Source: Watersipora subatra (lineage: Eukaryota > Bryozoa > Gymnolaemata > Cheilostomatida > Watersiporidae). From it: 64,000 bases of DNA. Positions 11,788-22,506 of this stretch are shown here, one piece after another. The stretch is from the NCBI RefSeq assembly GCF_963576615.1, contig NC_088714.1, forward strand, positions 48,775,272 to 48,839,271, read 5' to 3'. Each line of letters begins with the position of its first letter. Positions within the stretch are counted from its first letter, which is position 1. The position numbers and the translations under genes are program-made. Under the pieces are notes generated by a model. It had not been told where the DNA came from. It did not search any database and worked only from the letters and a program-made list of their open reading frames with translations.

Positions 11788-12728
11788 GCAACTGGAGCAG
11801 CAAAGAGAGCAAATGAAACAGCAGAGACAGCAGCAGAGAGCAGTTGGAGCAGCAAAAAGAGCAGCTGGAGCAGCAGAAAGAAGAAAATAGATGGCTGATC
11901 AAACTTCTAACGCCGAAGAACAAAATTAAAGCAGGAAGAACTACTCCTAATTTTACTGTTTTGGACCCAAATACAGAGCTGCGACAGACTATTTACTGCG
12001 CTTCAGGACATTCATAGGAGCCAATTCTATTACTGAAAACAAAGTTCCACAAGTATTTCTAATCAATCAACCAAAATTTATTTACAAACAATTAACTGAT
12101 TGGTCAGATCAACAAACTCCCAGGAAATAAGTCAACAAACTGACAATGGAAGATATTGAGGACTACATTATGACTCAATATAACTCTAGAACTTTCATCG
12201 TTAGAGAAAGATATCATTACTGGAGCAATATAAAAAAATCCAAGAGAGACAATTCAAGAGTTAGCAGCAAGAATTAGACATGATTCTACAACTTGTGACT
12301 TTGCAAGCATTACCGATGCACAAGATGAAACTTTATGTACAAGATTCATCTGCTCTGTCGGGAATGAAGCAATACTTAAAGCACTATTCAAATTGAAAGA
12401 TGAAGACCTTACTTTTGCCAGGGCTATCGAAATTGCTATGGAAATGGAGGAAGCAGCAAAAGTAGCAAAGGAGACAGTCTATGGTGCAGCAGATCCTGTG
12501 AAGGTGGTAAACAAAAAGACGACAACTTCAAAACCGTCAACATCTGCAGATCAACAGAAATGTTACCGGTGTGGAAAATCTAACCACAAATCTACCGAAT
12601 TCAGATATAAAAAATCTACCTGCAATTACTATAAACTTACAAGACATCTAGAAGTTGTCTGCCGTAAAAAGCAGAAAGGTGCTAAGCCTCTGAACTCAGT
12701 GAAGGCCGTCACAACACTGGAACACTAA
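11788..12728 (+). pseudogene. Gypsy gag relic
   Basis: A glutamine-rich coiled-coil-like start (QREQMKQQRQQQ near 11806-11850) leads through several stops into a readable capsid-like part and a nucleocapsid end. The zinc knuckle CYRCGKSNHKSTEF is near 12560-12600; its last ligand has changed, since the usual final Cys is replaced by Phe-Arg. A second cysteine group follows (CNYYK, C). The last intact frame is 12393-12728. Confidence 0.75.
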
Positions 12729-12737
12729 TCCACAGCT

Positions 12738-14515
12738 ACATGTCAACCTTGATTTACAAGGTCACACAATGACCTTGGAAGTAGACACTGGAGCGGGAGA
12801 CAACTTTATATTTCTGGAGGAAACTGGGTAGCTCTACACTCAAAACGTCAAAAGCTCAATATGAGTCCGCAACAAAAGACAAGATCGACACACTAAGAAT
12901 CTGTCTCATCTAAACAAAGCTAGATTCATATCAACATGAGAAGCAATTACATTTTGTTGTAAGCAAAATACCAAGTCTCAACCTTCTAGAAAGAAATAGT
13001 ATTCGACAACTTGGAAGCTCAGTTGATGGATTAATCAACCAATGTCAATCGTAGAAGATTAAGCAAATCAAATCCGATGGAAATCTACGAGCAGCATGTG
13101 AAAGACTTACTTCGGAGTTTTCTGATCTTTTCAAGAAAAAATTGGGATGCTTGAAGGATTTTGAATTAAATATATGCATCAAAGAAAATGCACATCCTAT
13201 ATTCTGTAAAGCTAGACCAGTACCTTTTGCCATTCAAGAGGATCTATCTCAAGCCTATGATGCCGGAATTGCAAGAGGAATATGGGAACCTGTTCAATTC
13301 AACTCTTATGGGACACCAGTGGTACCAATTAAAAAAACATTGCTGCCTGAACAAACCAAAAGAAAACTTCCAGTATGTGGAGACTACTTTGTAAACGGTG
13401 AATCATCAGTTGGAAACACACAGACAACCTATTCCACTACCAGAAGATCTGATGAAAAAAACTGGGAGGAGGACATGGTTTCACTAAACTTGACTTGGCT
13501 GATGCGTATAATCAGATTACTCTGACACCTGAAATTCAAAGGAGATTAGCTCTCATCATGCACAGAGAAGTTCTACTACAGAAGAGATTATCATTTGGGA
13601 TTAGCTCTGCCCCAGGATACTGTCAAAAAATCATGGAGTAACTAACTCAGGGTCTTCAAGGAGTTGCTGATTATCTTGATGGCATTCCAGTAAGCGGAGA
13701 CACAGCTTAAGATCACCTGAGGAACCTTTGTAGAATTCTACAAAGACTTCAAGACAGAGGACTATGATGTAGACTGAAGAAATGCACATTTGCACAAGAA
13801 ACTGTGAAATACCTAGGACAGCAAATTTCTAACCAGGTAATAGCCAAGGGAACTGGAGCGGAAGCTTTAAAGAAGATGCCAGTACCTATCAATGTGGCTA
13901 CTCTCAAATCTTTCTTGGGATCATTTCAGTTTTACCACAAATTTCTACCAGATCTATCTACAATTACAGCACCTCTCCAAAGGTTACTCAAGAAAGGAGA
14001 ACAATGACACTGAAGTACGGAACAGCAGACTGCATATTTGAAGCTGAATGAGATGCTATGCAACAACTCAGTGTTGGCACACTTTGACCCTTCTCTGAAT
14101 ATCGGGATTTCTTGTGATGCATCAGACGTTGAGCTAGGAGCAGTACTTTTTCACCAATACAAAGAAGGCAGTGAAAGACCAATTTCTCATGCTAGCAAGA
14201 CACTGACCGATACTCAGAGAAGATGCAGTCAAATTTAAAAAGAAGCTCTATCTATCATCTATGCACTAAACAAGTTTCACCAGTTTATCTATGGGAGGAA
14301 GTTCATCTTGGTGACAGATCACAAACTTCTACTAGCGCTGTTTGGACCAACTAAAGCAACACCCGCTATGGCAGCAAACAGACTGGCAAGATGGGCTCTT
14401 ACTTTCAACCAATATGACTATACCATTGAATATAGAAAAACCTCTGAACATGGAAACGCAGATGCACTCAGTCGCTTACCCATTGCACATGATGACAAGT
14501 TTGATGGAGAGAAAA
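12738..14515 (+). pseudogene. Gypsy pol relic: protease, reverse transcriptase, RNase H
   Basis: The retropepsin core VDTGAGDN is at about 12783. The reverse transcriptase covers about 13070-13990, with ARPVPFAIQEDL, the GTPVVPIKK region, the LDLADAYNQI-like motif (broken by a frameshift) and LSFGISSAPGYCQ. The catalytic box reads YLDG near 13673 in place of YLDD, so an active-site Asp is lost besides the stops. RNase H at about 14080-14500 keeps ISCDASDVELGAVL and VTDHKLLLALFG, and ends HGNADALSRLP. Confidence 0.85.
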
Positions 14516-14799
14516 AAGGCACTGTCAAGATATTAACACTGTCTGCACAATCAACACATTGGAAGTCAGCTGAATCCATTAGATCCTGGTATTCTGAAGA
14601 AAGAGACTGCTAAGGATCCGGTACTCAGCACAGCAATGAAATATCTGAAAGATGGATGGTCTAAAGGGCATGATGGCAACCAAGCTAGAACCATGACTGA
14701 AGGCTATTCTGTAAAAGATTTCAAGATACTTGAGATGTCATTGTCAGCTGATAGCGGATGCTTGATGTTTGGAACAAGAGTTGTCATACCACTATCTCT

Positions 14800-15667
14800 A
14801 CAAAGACAAGTTCTTCAACTTTTACATCTTGGACACTTTGGCATGCAGAGAATGAAGCAACTTGCTAGAACTGCTGTTTACTAGCCCAGGATGGATCAAG
14901 ACATCACAGATACTGCACACCAATGTACTTCATGCAATGAGCATCAAAACAAGCCGGATCATCTACCAAATCACCCTTGGATGATGCCAGAAAAACCATG
15001 GAGCAGAGTACACATTGACCATGCAATTAACTTCATGGGAACCAACTGGTTGGTGTTAGTGGTTGCCTACACAAAGTATCCATGTATATATGCTACCAGT
15101 TCAGTAGCAACCGAAGCTGCTAGAGACTTACTCGAGAAGGACTTTGATCACTTTGGATATCCACATACCAAAGTGTCTGATAATGGAACTACATTTACTT
15201 CCGAAGAATTTCAAGAATGGTGCAGAAATCGAGGAATCATTCACCTGACAAGAGCACCATACTATCCAGCCATCAATGAAGCTGCAGAAAGTCTAGTTCA
15301 ATTCTTCAAACAAGCGCTCAAAAAGTCGGATCTCTCAGCTCAGTCTGCTTTGCAAGAATTTTTGATGTTGTATAGGAGAACGCCACTGTCTTATGGTTAC
15401 ACACCCAGTGAACTGCTGAATAGGAGAAAAATCAGAACAAAGAGCGATACATTACTGCCATCACCAGCTCACTTAGCTCAAAGCAAACAGATGCAGGATA
15501 ACCGATCAACTAAAGCAGTTCATCATTACACAGTTGGAACACCGTGCTATGCTTTATACTGTGGACCCAAAAAAGATAAACAGCCTAAATGGGTGGAAGC
15601 TGTTGTTATCAAAGTATTTGGCAGCAGAACAGTCAATGTTAGAGTACTACCCAAAGGACCAACCTAG
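14800..15667 (+). pseudogene. Gypsy integrase relic
   Basis: The zinc-binding HHCC part is split by a stop: HLGHFG near 14826, then CTSC near 14923. The catalytic core is open from 14891 and holds the three acidic residues in context: VHIDHA, VSDNGTTF and the Glu in NEAAESLVQF. The last two are spaced as in the DD35E family. The tail carries the usual small C-terminal domain (GTPCYAL, WVEAVVIKVF). Of all the parts of the element this is the best preserved. Confidence 0.88.
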
Positions 15668-15908
15668 AAGAGACATTTGGAACAGCTCTGTCGTAGACAT
15701 GCTTCACCAGAAGATGCCAAACCACCTGCCGAAATACCAACCACTCCAAGCAGTCTTCCACAATCACAACCATTGTCTGCAGCTACAGTACCAAAACCGA
15801 AATCCAAGATTGCCTGATGGCAATGAATACAACAGGGACAACCCCAGACGCTCAAAGAGATAATCTAATCACTGAAGTCACCCATACAACTTCAAGCTAG
15901 CAGGGAGG

Positions 15909-16158
15909 TGTTGGGACATTACATTGGACAATCACTGCATTACATTGTGAATGAAATTGACTATGTCATTATAGTATTATACATAGCTTTTTATTTATGG
16001 AATAATTACAGATTACTTTTACTTGCTTAATGTATAATTCCAGGATAATACTTTTGCTATAACAGCTCTCTATACATATATATATACTTGGGATGTCTTT
16101 TACCAATTCATGGTAAACTCAGTACTGGAATAAAGAACATTACAGTGAGAACACAACA
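15909..16158 (+). repeat. 3' LTR of the Gypsy element
   Basis: It begins TGTTGGGACATTACATTGG and ends GAGAACACAACA, so the ends form the short inverted repeat TGTTG/CAACA. A polypurine tract (AGGGAGG) lies directly in front. Length 250 bp. The boundary is inferred from these signals because no second LTR is present for comparison. Confidence 0.65.
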
Positions 16159-16529
16159 TATAATGTTTACAGAAATAAACGAACACCTTAATTTAAAAGT
16201 TAGACTGGTTAATGATTCTGTTGATTAAAAGTAAATTTCCTGTACAAAGCCCTTTTTTATCACTGCCGCAACGCCTGACATTCACCTAGTAAATGTATAA
16301 TAAAGAAGAAATCTTACTGTCATGTTTATATTACATGTATTAGTTAGCCAATGTATGATATTGATAGATTACCAATACTATTAAATTACCTGTATGTACT
16401 TTTAAAACACCTTTTTTAAATTCACTCAATAATTCCTGATTACTGTCTTTGCATTTTTTTGAGATGTAAAGGAAAATAGAATTTTTTTTGATAATTATTG
16501 ATGCCATTAGAAAGTTATAGTTCTATACA

Positions 16530-16880
16530 TACATGTGTATAGTTGCACACATACATGATTCATACATCCATACATGCATCCATACATATATCCGTACATA
16601 CATGGGCACATACATACATGCATGTATACACAGACACATCCAAACATACACATATATATTTATACACACATCTATACATACATCTATCCATACATATACA
16701 CATTATGTACTTTCATGCATACATACATCTATACATACATCCATGCAGACATTCATCCATACATGCATATATACTCGCATATATACATGTACTTCCATAT
16801 ATACATACATTCATATATATACACACGCGAGCCCGCGCGCACACACATACATTGATATATACATACATATGTATGTATAT
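16530..16880. repeat. CATA-rich microsatellite
   Basis: Imperfect TACATACA and TATATACA repeats with scattered CATC and CACG variants; open frames here (Thr, Tyr, His, Ile-rich) are by-products of the repeat. Confidence 0.9.
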
Positions 16881-16896
16881 ATGGATGGTTATTGTT

Positions 16897-17595
16897 TTGA
16901 CACGTAATGTTCTCTCGTGAATTAAAAGGTCAATAAAAGGCTCAATATAAAACTTCTCATAGCACTAGTTTATGACAAACACTTCGAGTTTTACCGAAGA
17001 GCCCCTACCAAATATGGATGCTCGCTAGTTTAGTTTTGTTTCAGCTTGGTCTAATCGTCTAGTCGTAATCTGATCATGTGACCCATACTTCCTGCCAAAC
17101 AGCGAGAATAATTTCTGCAGCATTTTTCGACTATCACAGGTGACCAACAGGCTCGTCATGTTTATCAAAGGAGGATATGCACTCCTTCGAGCCAAGGTTA
17201 AAAAATTGAACGATTTTTTACGGTAGGTTTTGAGATATCAGTGCTCAAAGTGACAGCATTACAATGATGATGAAATAGACGCGTAAGGACAACAGACATG
17301 GTTTTATTGAATGGGTGAAGTGCGTTTGTGAAAATATTTCGACGATTGAGGTTGCATGAAAGTGTAAACAGAAGCCATCTTGTTTAATTACGCCCCATTT
17401 GAGTCGTTTTGGAAAGGGATTCTAATCTACGACAGTTTTGAATTGGCGGCGATTAACTGTTCGTCTTTTTAGCTTTTAAGAGCTTTTAATTAAATTTTTA
17501 CATTTTTTGCACCTACAACACAGCAGAGTAAGACATGGTGAATCCTTTGATACCAAATAACATTAATGTGAATTTTGTTGCAAGTCAACCTTTAA
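16897..17595 (-). mobile_element. TTAA-flanked MITE, copy 1 (truncated)
   Basis: The right edge reads GCAAGTCAACCT then TTAA, the family terminus. The interior matches the inside of the 39628-40502 copy but reversed, so this copy is in the minus orientation. Its other end is missing where the CATA microsatellite begins. Confidence 0.75.
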
Positions 17596-17944
17596 TGAAA
17601 GTAAACTGTTGCATTTTTAAATTTTTTTTATTTAATTTTAATTTAAATTTTCTGTAATTTAGGTCACCATGTGCCTGTTAACACTTTAATGTTCAAAAAA
17701 AACTTTGGAAGACTAATTAGTAGTTTATCAGAAACAGACTTAACAAATGAAAGTCAAAGACAAATATATGCAGAATGCGCTGTAACTGATTTCTCTAATG
17801 AGCTAGATTATGTATTAGTCTCCGAAAACCCGGATGTCTCCTTGTCGTAAAACATCAAAGTGAAACTTTCCTATGTATTCTAACAGCTATTGAGTAACAC
17901 TAAACTATATACCAATATTTGATTCGAATGATTTGTTTAACTAC

Positions 17945-18552
17945 GGCTGGTTCAAATACAAATGGTCTAATAGACCCATTCGTCCAAAAACGTTTAGTCT
18001 AAAACTGATCTGTCCAATATACAATTTGATCTAATGATGATTAATCTAAAATGGATGTAAAGACAATAATAGAAATATGAAAACTTAAATCAGATATTCG
18101 TGTTTAGTACACACAGGTTAAAATAGCATTTATTTCATTGAATTAAATGTAAACTCAAGTCATTTTGTGTAGAAAAACCTTTACAATACAATAAGAAAAT
18201 GAAAATTTAACAAAAGAAACCGTGTTATAATTATACTGTTAGGTTAAGGTTTTAGATATGTGCCAGTGCTTGGAGAGGTTAAATATTGTTATTGTCCTTT
18301 TTGTTAAAAACAGTCAAGATTCTCTCCGCTCGTTCAATATCTTTTCTTTTGAGTTCTCTCTTATGTTCTCCTCAATAATGGGTTCATTCTGCTCTCTACC
18401 AATGTTTTGTTCTTTTTGTAGTTTGAATTAGACCAATTGTTTCGTTGGAGCAATCAACACCTTTAGACGAGTTGATTTTAGGTGAATTGGTTTTGAACCA
18501 ATTGAAATTAAAACGATCATCGTTAGATCAGTTGTTCAGGGCCAACCATGGG
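17945..18552. repeat. Possible inverted-repeat element with TGGTCTAAT-type words
   Basis: The left part (AAATGGTCTAATAGACC, TTCGTCCAAAAACG) and the right part read inverted (CTGATCTAACG, CAATTGGTCTAATTC) share a string of similar short words. The ends are not sharply defined. It lies in gene A intron 1. Confidence 0.35.
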
Positions 18553-19143
18553 AAGACTATAATAGTCAGAATTTTTCACAGCCTGTAGCTTTTTGAAGCC
18601 TTAGCTCTTACTGAAGAGTGTTTGAAGAGTGGTTAGCACTGTACCATCAAATCTTCTACCCGTTTGTTTCTAAAGCTGTCATAATCTACTGTCAGCATCT
18701 CAAAAAATAAAAACACGTAAAAATCAATCACAAATTTAATCTTTGCAGTAATTTCACAGTGTTTGGTTCGTAATATTTTCATGCTTTGTTTGAACCAAAC
18801 TTGTTATATACTAATTCTCTGTTTAATGATTCTTTTCTCAAAGCATTGTAGATTCAGTTGGTTTAAGATTTTTTGCTTTTTCTGATGTATGTTGCAGCAA
18901 TAATATGACCCTATTTCAATCATTTTCTTGTATACTTTTTCATCAATTTTTACGTTTTCCAATATGTTGATGTTTGATGTTTTTGAATAAACAACAGCTA
19001 ATACTAAAAACCAAATTACTGTAAACTTTCAGGTAAACAAACTAGATGTGTATTCAAAACAAAAATTATTTTCAGTTCTTAGACAAATAACATTTAATTG
19101 ATAGCTTTTTAAAATGAGAAATATTATATTTAAACTGTCTTAC
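18553..19143. other. Gene A intron 1, nothing recognised
   Basis: Sequence directly 3' of exon 1 on the minus strand. No repeat or coding potential seen. Confidence 0.4.
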
Positions 19144-19267
19144 CTGTCATAATCCATAGCAGAGTAATAGTAGTTAATATCAGGGCAAGTAAAACCATGG
19201 CTCGACGCCTCGTGTATATCATGGTTCTTCTGTGTATACCGCGAAAGCAAATGCTGTTGTGTTTCAT
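19144..19267 (-). CDS. Fucosyltransferase gene A, exon 1 (membrane anchor)
   Basis: This is the first coding exon of gene A. It opens with ATG at 19267 and encodes 41 codons plus one base. The product starts with a basic cytosolic tail (RR at residues 13-14, RRR at 20-22) followed by a hydrophobic run AMVLLALILTTITLLWIMT (residues 23-41). This is the expected type II signal anchor of a Golgi glycosyltransferase. The exon ends ACA G followed by GTAAGA, a strong donor in phase 1. That phase matches exon 2, which needs one base in front of it, and the joined codon is GGA. Met16 and Met24 are alternative starts. The other two genes have a first exon of the same type with the same phase. A 12-bp tandem repeat lies upstream, beginning about 135 bp before the ATG. 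The join to exon 2 across ~7.9 kb is inferred. Confidence 0.7.
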
Positions 19268-19401
19268 AATTGCTTAGCATTACACACAATCACTTTCCGT
19301 CTTACAATGGGTCGTATTATACAATGCTTTTCTCTTGTCTGGTTTTGTATGAACTAAGACTTTCGTTATGAAAACAACATAACTAATTTGTTTGGCCTGA
19401 A

Positions 19402-19722
19402 ATATTATAATCTTTACTATAATCTTTACTATAATCTCTACTGTAATCTTTATTATAATCTTTACTATAATCTTTACTATAATCTTTACTATAATCTTTA
19501 CTATAATCTTTACTATAATCTCTACTGTAATCTTTATTATAATCTTTACTATAATCTTTACTATAATCTTTACTATAATCTTTACTATAATCTTTACTAT
19601 AATCTTTACTATAATCTTTACTATAATCTTTACTATAATCTTTACTATAATCTTTACTATAATCTTTACTATAATCGTTACTATAATCTTTACTATAATC
19701 TTCACTATAATATTTATTATTA
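19402..19722. repeat. 12-bp tandem repeat upstream of gene A
   Basis: Unit TATAATCTTTAC, about 26 copies, with a few TCTACTG and CGTTAC variants. As 12 is a multiple of three, several frames stay open (Asp-Tyr-Ser-Lys repeats on the minus strand), but the codon pattern is simply the DNA repeat. It lies ~135 bp upstream of gene A's start codon, within the likely promoter or 5' UTR. Confidence 0.92.
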
Positions 19723-19772
19723 TAAAAGCTGCGTTCTTTTGTCATTTTAGAGCCAAAGGTAAATGTTAGAAA

Positions 19773-19850
19773 AAAGGTTGCGCTTTGCAGGATTTGAACT
19801 ATCAACTTCTAGTATGGTGGGCCGATCGACTGCCCACTGGGTTCACAGAA
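19773..19850 (-). repeat. tRNA-like sequence (SINE head or relic)
   Basis: On the minus strand, an A-box-like AGTGGGCAGTCGAT and a B-box-like ATAGTTCAAATCCTGC are spaced as in a tRNA. I could not draw a convincing acceptor stem, so I do not call a tRNA gene. Confidence 0.4.
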
Positions 19851-20251
19851 TAGTTGTACTTACAGTCATTACACCTGATAGTCTCTCACCGTACACTGGA
19901 ATGCCAAAATACAAGTAGCTTTAACAATTTGGCAGGTTACAATCGCTTCTAGTCTGTGGTATTTTACCAGATAAAGTCAAAGATAGTGATTGCATTTTGT
20001 GAGCTCCTTGCTATTCTATTGTTTCCCATATACTTAATTTGTTAGTAGATTACTACAGATTTGCAAATGATTTAGATTTTTTGGCAGATGTACATTTATT
20101 TTGACTGTTATGATGAAAATTTAGCTAGATTTAATTTTGGCTGTTTGAACTGACCAATCACTTTGCTACGCTGAATGCGTATTTTGCCAATATATATTGC
20201 GATATACTTTGTATATTTGATTTTGCAATATATATATATATATATAAATTT

Positions 20252-21282
20252 TTTCTTCACCCCGGTTAACCCGTATGGGGGGGTAATTTCTGCCCTAACT
20301 CGGGTCTCCTACCACAGACCTGGGAGTTTGAGCACTCGCCTCAAGATCTTAGCTGTTCCCAATAGCGTACTTTTCTGCAACTCACCTGAGTTGATTGCTG
20401 TCGGTATTTGGGCAAGCCACACTTTATGTGCCGATGTTATTGCACCCAGTGCCCCAATGATTACCGGGATTACAGTTGTTTTTACAACCCAGCATTTTTC
20501 ATTCTCTTCTCCAAGAGGGAGATATTTCTCTACCTTTTCTTTTTCTTTGCTGGCTATATATTGTAGTCATTGGGTACTGCTATATCTATTATAGTAGCCC
20601 TCTTGTTCTCCTTGTCCACCACCACTATATCCGGTTGGTTTGCTAGGATATGCTTGTCAGTCCAGATGTAGAAGTCCCAGAGGATCTTAGCGCGGTCATT
20701 TTCATTGACCTTACCAGGAGCTTCCCACCAGTGTTGTGGTTTATTAAGGCCATACTCATCACATAGACTTCTATTCACAACATCTGCGACATGATTATGC
20801 CGCTCAGTTTATGCGTTTCCTGCTAGCTGCTTGCATCCACTGATGATTTGTTGGATGGTTTCAGGTGCATCTTTGCACAGTCTGCATCTAGGATCGTCTC
20901 TAGTTTAACAGATTTTTGTTTGGAGTTGCCTTGTTGGGAGCACTTGCTTCTGGGCTGCCATGATTAGCGACTCTGTATTGGCCGTTAGGTTTCCTTTGTT
21001 CAGCCACATATATGTCTGGTGAAGATCACCAACCTTAGATATTTGTCGGTGGTATGCACCATGAAGAGGTTTCATGTGTCAGTCAATTTCCTCATCATCA
21101 GGGTGAAGCTCCATTGTCAGAGCAGCCGATTGAAATTCAGCTAGCAACTTATCCGAAGTGGCCATGAAGGCTGCATAGGCTTTGATGCTTTGCTCTTCCT
21201 CTTTCACTGTCTGCTGTACGCTTTTGAGTTTCCTACCGCCATCTTTCCTATCGAGATACAATCTAGTAGTATCAGATACATA
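20252..21282 (-). mobile_element. Inverted 3' fragment of an R2/R4-type non-LTR element
   Basis: Minus-strand copy of the last ~1 kb of the element at 21456-24897. It retains the endonuclease core (PDIVVVDKENKRATIIDIAVP at 20579-20641) and the stretch upstream of it (20554-20778 and 21079-21261 are open). At its upstream end it meets an opposite-strand fragment of the same element, making a palindrome. The region 3' of it (20131-20187) also matches the flank of the plus copy. Confidence 0.8.
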
Positions 21283-21345
21283 TATATATATCTGATACTA
21301 CAAGATTGTATCTCGATAGGAAAGATGGCGGTAGGGAACTCAAAA
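21232..21345. repeat. Palindrome at a head-to-head element junction
   Basis: About 50 bp around ACAATCTAGTAGTATCAGAT is repeated inverted after a short (AT)n centre at ~21279-21290. Both arms match 23887-23937 of the long copy. The arm identity is high, with only single-base differences. Confidence 0.85.
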
Positions 21346-21455
21346 CATTTTAGTACAAACGCATCTGATGAGTGCATCGCACGAAACAAAATTGTAGTGC
21401 TATGACTAAAAGTTTACTTTCTTCATAATATTTTTTTATACATGTATATATATAC

Positions 21456-21530
21456 AGGACAGATAGCACAGTTGGTAAGGTATTGGGACAGTGATTATTA
21501 GGTCCTCGGTTCAAACCCCAACAACTGCAC
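21456..21530 (+). repeat. tRNA-like A and B boxes at the element's 5' edge
   Basis: TAGCACAGTTGGTAAGG (A-box-like) and CGGTTCAAACCCC (B-box-like) are about 35 bp apart, as in a tRNA. This could be an internal polymerase III promoter, a SINE head fused to the element, or part of the insertion target. Confidence 0.5.
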
Positions 21531-21727
21531 TTTTCCGGTGGTCCTTAGACAAGACCCTTGCTTGTATAACGTCTACAACCTCTATGATGAATGCAATAAC
21601 CAAAGCCATGCCGGCTCGGACGTTGCCCGGTCAAACAAGGTCCGCGCTGTCTGTAGCTGAACCAAAACAAGGCAGTGAAAAATGGGCTACTGGTTCAAAA
21701 CGGATGAAATAGACTCGGACTGATAAC

Positions 21728-22378
21728 ATGGACCTCATGCAATGCTACTTTATGAGTGAACCTCAAAAGTGGGGCTATATGGGAAGGATCCGTCAACTGT
21801 GGATAAACATGTGCCCTGAATTGCCACTAACCGCTAAGCAACTTGTAGTTCAGAGGAGTAACATAATCAAGCGGCACCTCATATCGCAACTTGAGGTAGA
21901 TGAAATTATGGAACAGTTCACTCAGGTAACCTCAACCAACGAGGAGTGCATGTAAACACACACTATCACACATACACAATCGTGTGTTGACTGACGGGTT
22001 GAAGAAGACATGCACTTGGACCTTGACCCAAGGGTAAAAGAGCTTGCGGAAAATATCCTCAACAAGATGCCAGCTGCTAATGATTATGGAAGCAGGGTAC
22101 AACTACGAAGAGTTAGCAAAGCCATACCTAAGAAGCTGTTAGAAGACATTAACTTGGCACTGGAGTCGATCTCAACTGGATCGATCAGTGAGACTAATGC
22201 CCTAATCTACAGTACAGCAATCGTCATCTTGGGGGAGATGAGTATTAAGCCACTGCCAACAAGGCTTCAAGCCATTCCATCCTGGCAGCTGAGGCTACAA
22301 AATAAGATCAAGGACTTGCGCAAGAAAGTTAGTAGGCTCAGTAAAAGATCTAATCACAGTTTGGAGCGCCCAAAATAG
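21728..22378 (+). pseudogene. Non-LTR element N-terminal region relic
   Basis: Two open segments (21728-21955 and 22010-22378) encode the region in front of the reverse transcriptase. The words MGRIRQLWI, LTAKQLVVQRSNI and LRLQNKIKDLRKKVSRLS are typical of the N-terminal part of these elements in aquatic animals. A leucine- and lysine-rich helix that may form a coiled coil ends the segment. Confidence 0.65.
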
Positions 22379-22506
22379 GAAGCCACACTAGAAGCTCTAG
22401 AATCTGCCAAACAGCAGCTAGTAGCACTCTCGGCACGACTGAAGCGGTACACCAAAGAGCGGGATAACAAGAGAATGAACAAACTGTTCATCAATATCCA
22501 TCTAAA

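Larger units (their letters stand above)
11788..16158 (+). mobile_element. Decayed Ty3/Gypsy LTR retrotransposon, 5' LTR missing
   Basis: Order gag, protease, reverse transcriptase, RNase H, integrase, then a polypurine tract and 3' LTR, which is Ty3/Gypsy order. The pol sequence is closest in character to invertebrate elements often labelled K02A2.6-like. Stops and frameshifts break every domain. No 5' LTR is seen; the left end meets a SINE. The element lies antisense inside intron 1 of gene A. Confidence 0.9.

Noticed and set aside
16533-16920. Long Thr/Tyr/His/Ile-rich frames
   Set aside because: Products of the CATA microsatellite; the same applies to the frames at 62789-63193.
19280-19805. 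Frames rich in Asp-Tyr-Ser-Lys or Val-Lys-Ile on the minus strand, Tyr-Asn-Leu on the plus strand
   Set aside because: By-products of the 12-bp DNA repeat; open in several frames and on both strands.
21456-21530. A genuine tRNA gene
   Set aside because: Box-like motifs are present but I could not find a full acceptor stem and cloverleaf; the same holds at 19773-19850, 7940-8010 and 62212-62290.
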